Source: Bipolaris cookei
Taxonomy: Eukaryota; Ascomycota; Dothideomycetes; Pleosporales; Pleosporaceae
Direction of reading: 5' to 3'
Length of the DNA stretch: 64,000 nucleotides
NCBI GenBank assembly: GCA_002286855.1
Contig: NRSV01000045.1
Location: forward strand, 248,001-312,000
The position numbers and the translations under genes were made by a program. Every line of letters begins with the position of its first letter. Within the stretch, counting starts at the first letter, position 1. The notes beneath the pieces were generated by a model. It saw nothing but the letters and a program-made list of their open reading frames with translations, had not been told where the DNA came from and made no database searches. Of the stretch, positions 62,837-64,000 are shown one piece after another.

Positions 62837-64000
62837 ATGGCGGCGACTAACCCCGTCCCCGTGACGCTCGACACACCCATCGTTGTCAAGGTCCTGTTTC
62901 GCGGCCAGACGAAGAAATTCAAGCTGCCCCTAAAGGACCTTGGAGCTCATGTGCTTCCTGACAAGGTCCGTATAGTCCCATGCAGCTTCGTGTCCGGCAC
63001 ACGCGGGCAGCAACATGGCTTTGGAATGTGACGGATTACTTGAACATGCGAATACTGACTGTGTGCTCCCTCACAGCTCCGAGCTATCCTCGCACTCCAC
63101 CAAGACAAAGATGTTCTCTTTGAGCGCTACTCCGACTCAGCCGCTGCGTACGTCACCTTGGACGCCGACAAGCCCCAGGTCTACAAGACGCTCTTCCGCG
63201 CTGCAAAGGCCAAACTCAAGCTTCGTTTGAGGGTCTCCGTTCCTGGCGAAGAGCCCGTGCCTGCGCCCACACCTGCGCCTGCAGCACCTCAAGAGACACC
63301 CGCCGAAGCTCATGAAATAAGCTCGGACGATCTTACCCAGGACAAGGTTGTTACCCCGCCTGTTATCGCTCGTTCGCCCGACTCCAAGTCGATTCGCTCA
63401 ATCAGCTCTGTTTTATTACCAAAGGCCAACGAGAAAGAGCAAGAGGCTCCAGTGCCTCAGGCTTTCACAACTCGACAGGGTAGGCATCAACCACAAGATT
63501 GATCGTGAAGCATAGGGCTAACATGGAACCTAGACTTCTTTGGCAATCTCACAGCTGCTGGCAGCAACTCGAGTCTCGCCTTCCGCCCCAAGCCGACAAA
63601 CGTGTGTACGTCGTGGGTTGTATACTGCAACAACTGCAACGAGCCCATGGAGGACGAGCACTACCACTGCAGTGTATGCGACGGAGGCGACTATGACCTT
63701 TGCCCGGCGTGTGTCACTAATGGCATCCACTGCCCTGGAAACAGCCACTGGATGGTCAAGCGCTTTGTCAAGAATGGCGTCGTTGTGAACAGCACGACCC
63801 AGCGTATTGCACCAAAAGCCAAGGCCGAGACCGAGACTGAGACCGAGGAACCTCAAGAACCAGAGGTTCCAGGCGCCTTCACTGACGAAAAGCAGCCTGT
63901 TGTGTATGACGAGGAGCCAACTCGCACCTGCAACTGCTGTGTCAAGATTTTGCCAGAGAGGGAGTTCGTCACATGTGTCGCTTGCGATGACTTCGACCTT
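62837..64000 (+). CDS. nbr1: NBR1-like selective autophagy receptor, 3' end missing (window edge)
   Basis: Exons 62837-62965, 63077-63479 and 63534 to the window end, 333 codons so far and no stop. The N-terminus (PIVVKVLFRGQTKKFKLPLKDL) starts a PB1-type domain, with AYVTLDADKPQVYKTLFRAAK as its later part. A disordered Pro/Ala/Glu stretch follows. A ZZ zinc finger is seen from VVYCNNCNEPMEDEHYHCSVC through DYDLCPACVTNGIHC and CPGNSHW. A second Cys-rich unit (CNCCVKILPEREFVTCVACDDFD) is cut by the edge. PB1 plus several ZZ domains is the layout of fungal NBR1-type receptors, which bind Atg8 through motifs further downstream. The family FW domain is outside the window, so this is a family-level inference. 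Confidence 0.85.

Noticed and set aside
1..64000. CRISPR arrays, prophage, bacterial operons, tRNA or rRNA genes, intact transposons, biosynthetic gene cluster
   Set aside because: None seen. The window is ordinary eukaryotic gene-dense DNA; no tRNA B-box with matching arms was recognised and no terminal repeats were found by eye.

Overview
This 64 kb window is nuclear DNA of a filamentous ascomycete (Pezizomycotina). Genes sit on both strands, spaced by roughly 0.1-2 kb, and are broken by short GT-AG introns (mostly 45-65 nt, some 90-313 nt) with CTRAY-like branch sites. The gene content is eukaryotic and fungal: mitofusin, ESCRT-III, SAGA and Set3-complex subunits, a parvulin, ARF6-type GTPase, Ku80, DNA ligase IV. 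From the flavour of the proteins my best guess is Dothideomycetes/Pleosporales; this is an inference, not something the sequence proves.

Layout, left to right. 0-6 kb: the 5' part of fzo1 (runs off the left edge), vps2, a possible 44-residue spliced ORF, and a membrane-anchored protein resembling a metalloprotease pro-region. 6.7-18 kb: a multipass membrane protein, DNA ligase IV, an EH-domain IRS4-like protein, a JMJD7-type JmjC hydroxylase, mitochondrial inner-membrane protease subunit 1, and the ER-Golgi cargo receptor Erv41. 18-22 kb: two tandem hydrophilic, disordered small proteins and an NmrA-like Rossmann protein, then the largest gene-poor gap (22.1-24.4 kb). 24.4-34 kb: a homeobox regulator, an Arf6/ArfB GTPase, a mitochondrial carrier, a GT8 glycosyltransferase and phosphomannose isomerase. 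34-48.5 kb: SGF29, a Q-rich coiled-coil protein, an AT-rich gene-free pocket, a fused-presequence formyltetrahydrofolate deformylase, a short-chain dehydrogenase, a second large multipass membrane protein, Ku80 and polyprenol reductase. 49.6-64 kb: a Hos4-like ankyrin protein, a Par14-type parvulin, a Mim2-like protein, eIF2 beta, an AIM24-family protein, Nop13 and the 5' part of an NBR1-like autophagy receptor (runs off the right edge).

Nearly all genes are housekeeping: mitochondrial biogenesis and dynamics (fzo1, imp1, mim2-like, carrier), membrane traffic (vps2, erv41, arfB), chromatin (sgf29, hos4), non-homologous end joining (lig4 and ku80, about 33 kb apart) and glycosylation precursors (phosphomannose isomerase, polyprenol reductase). 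I found no CRISPR array, no intact transposon, no tRNA or rRNA gene, no secondary-metabolite cluster and no convincing novel multi-gene system. The more interesting signals are at gene-structure level: stop-free introns of 3n length that hide in long ORFs, coding exons of 6-21 nt, a possible small spliced protein, a standalone pro-region-like protein, and an AT-rich pocket that may be a decayed repeat. Exon boundaries were read by eye from splice consensus, frame continuity and remembered family conservation; no alignment was run.
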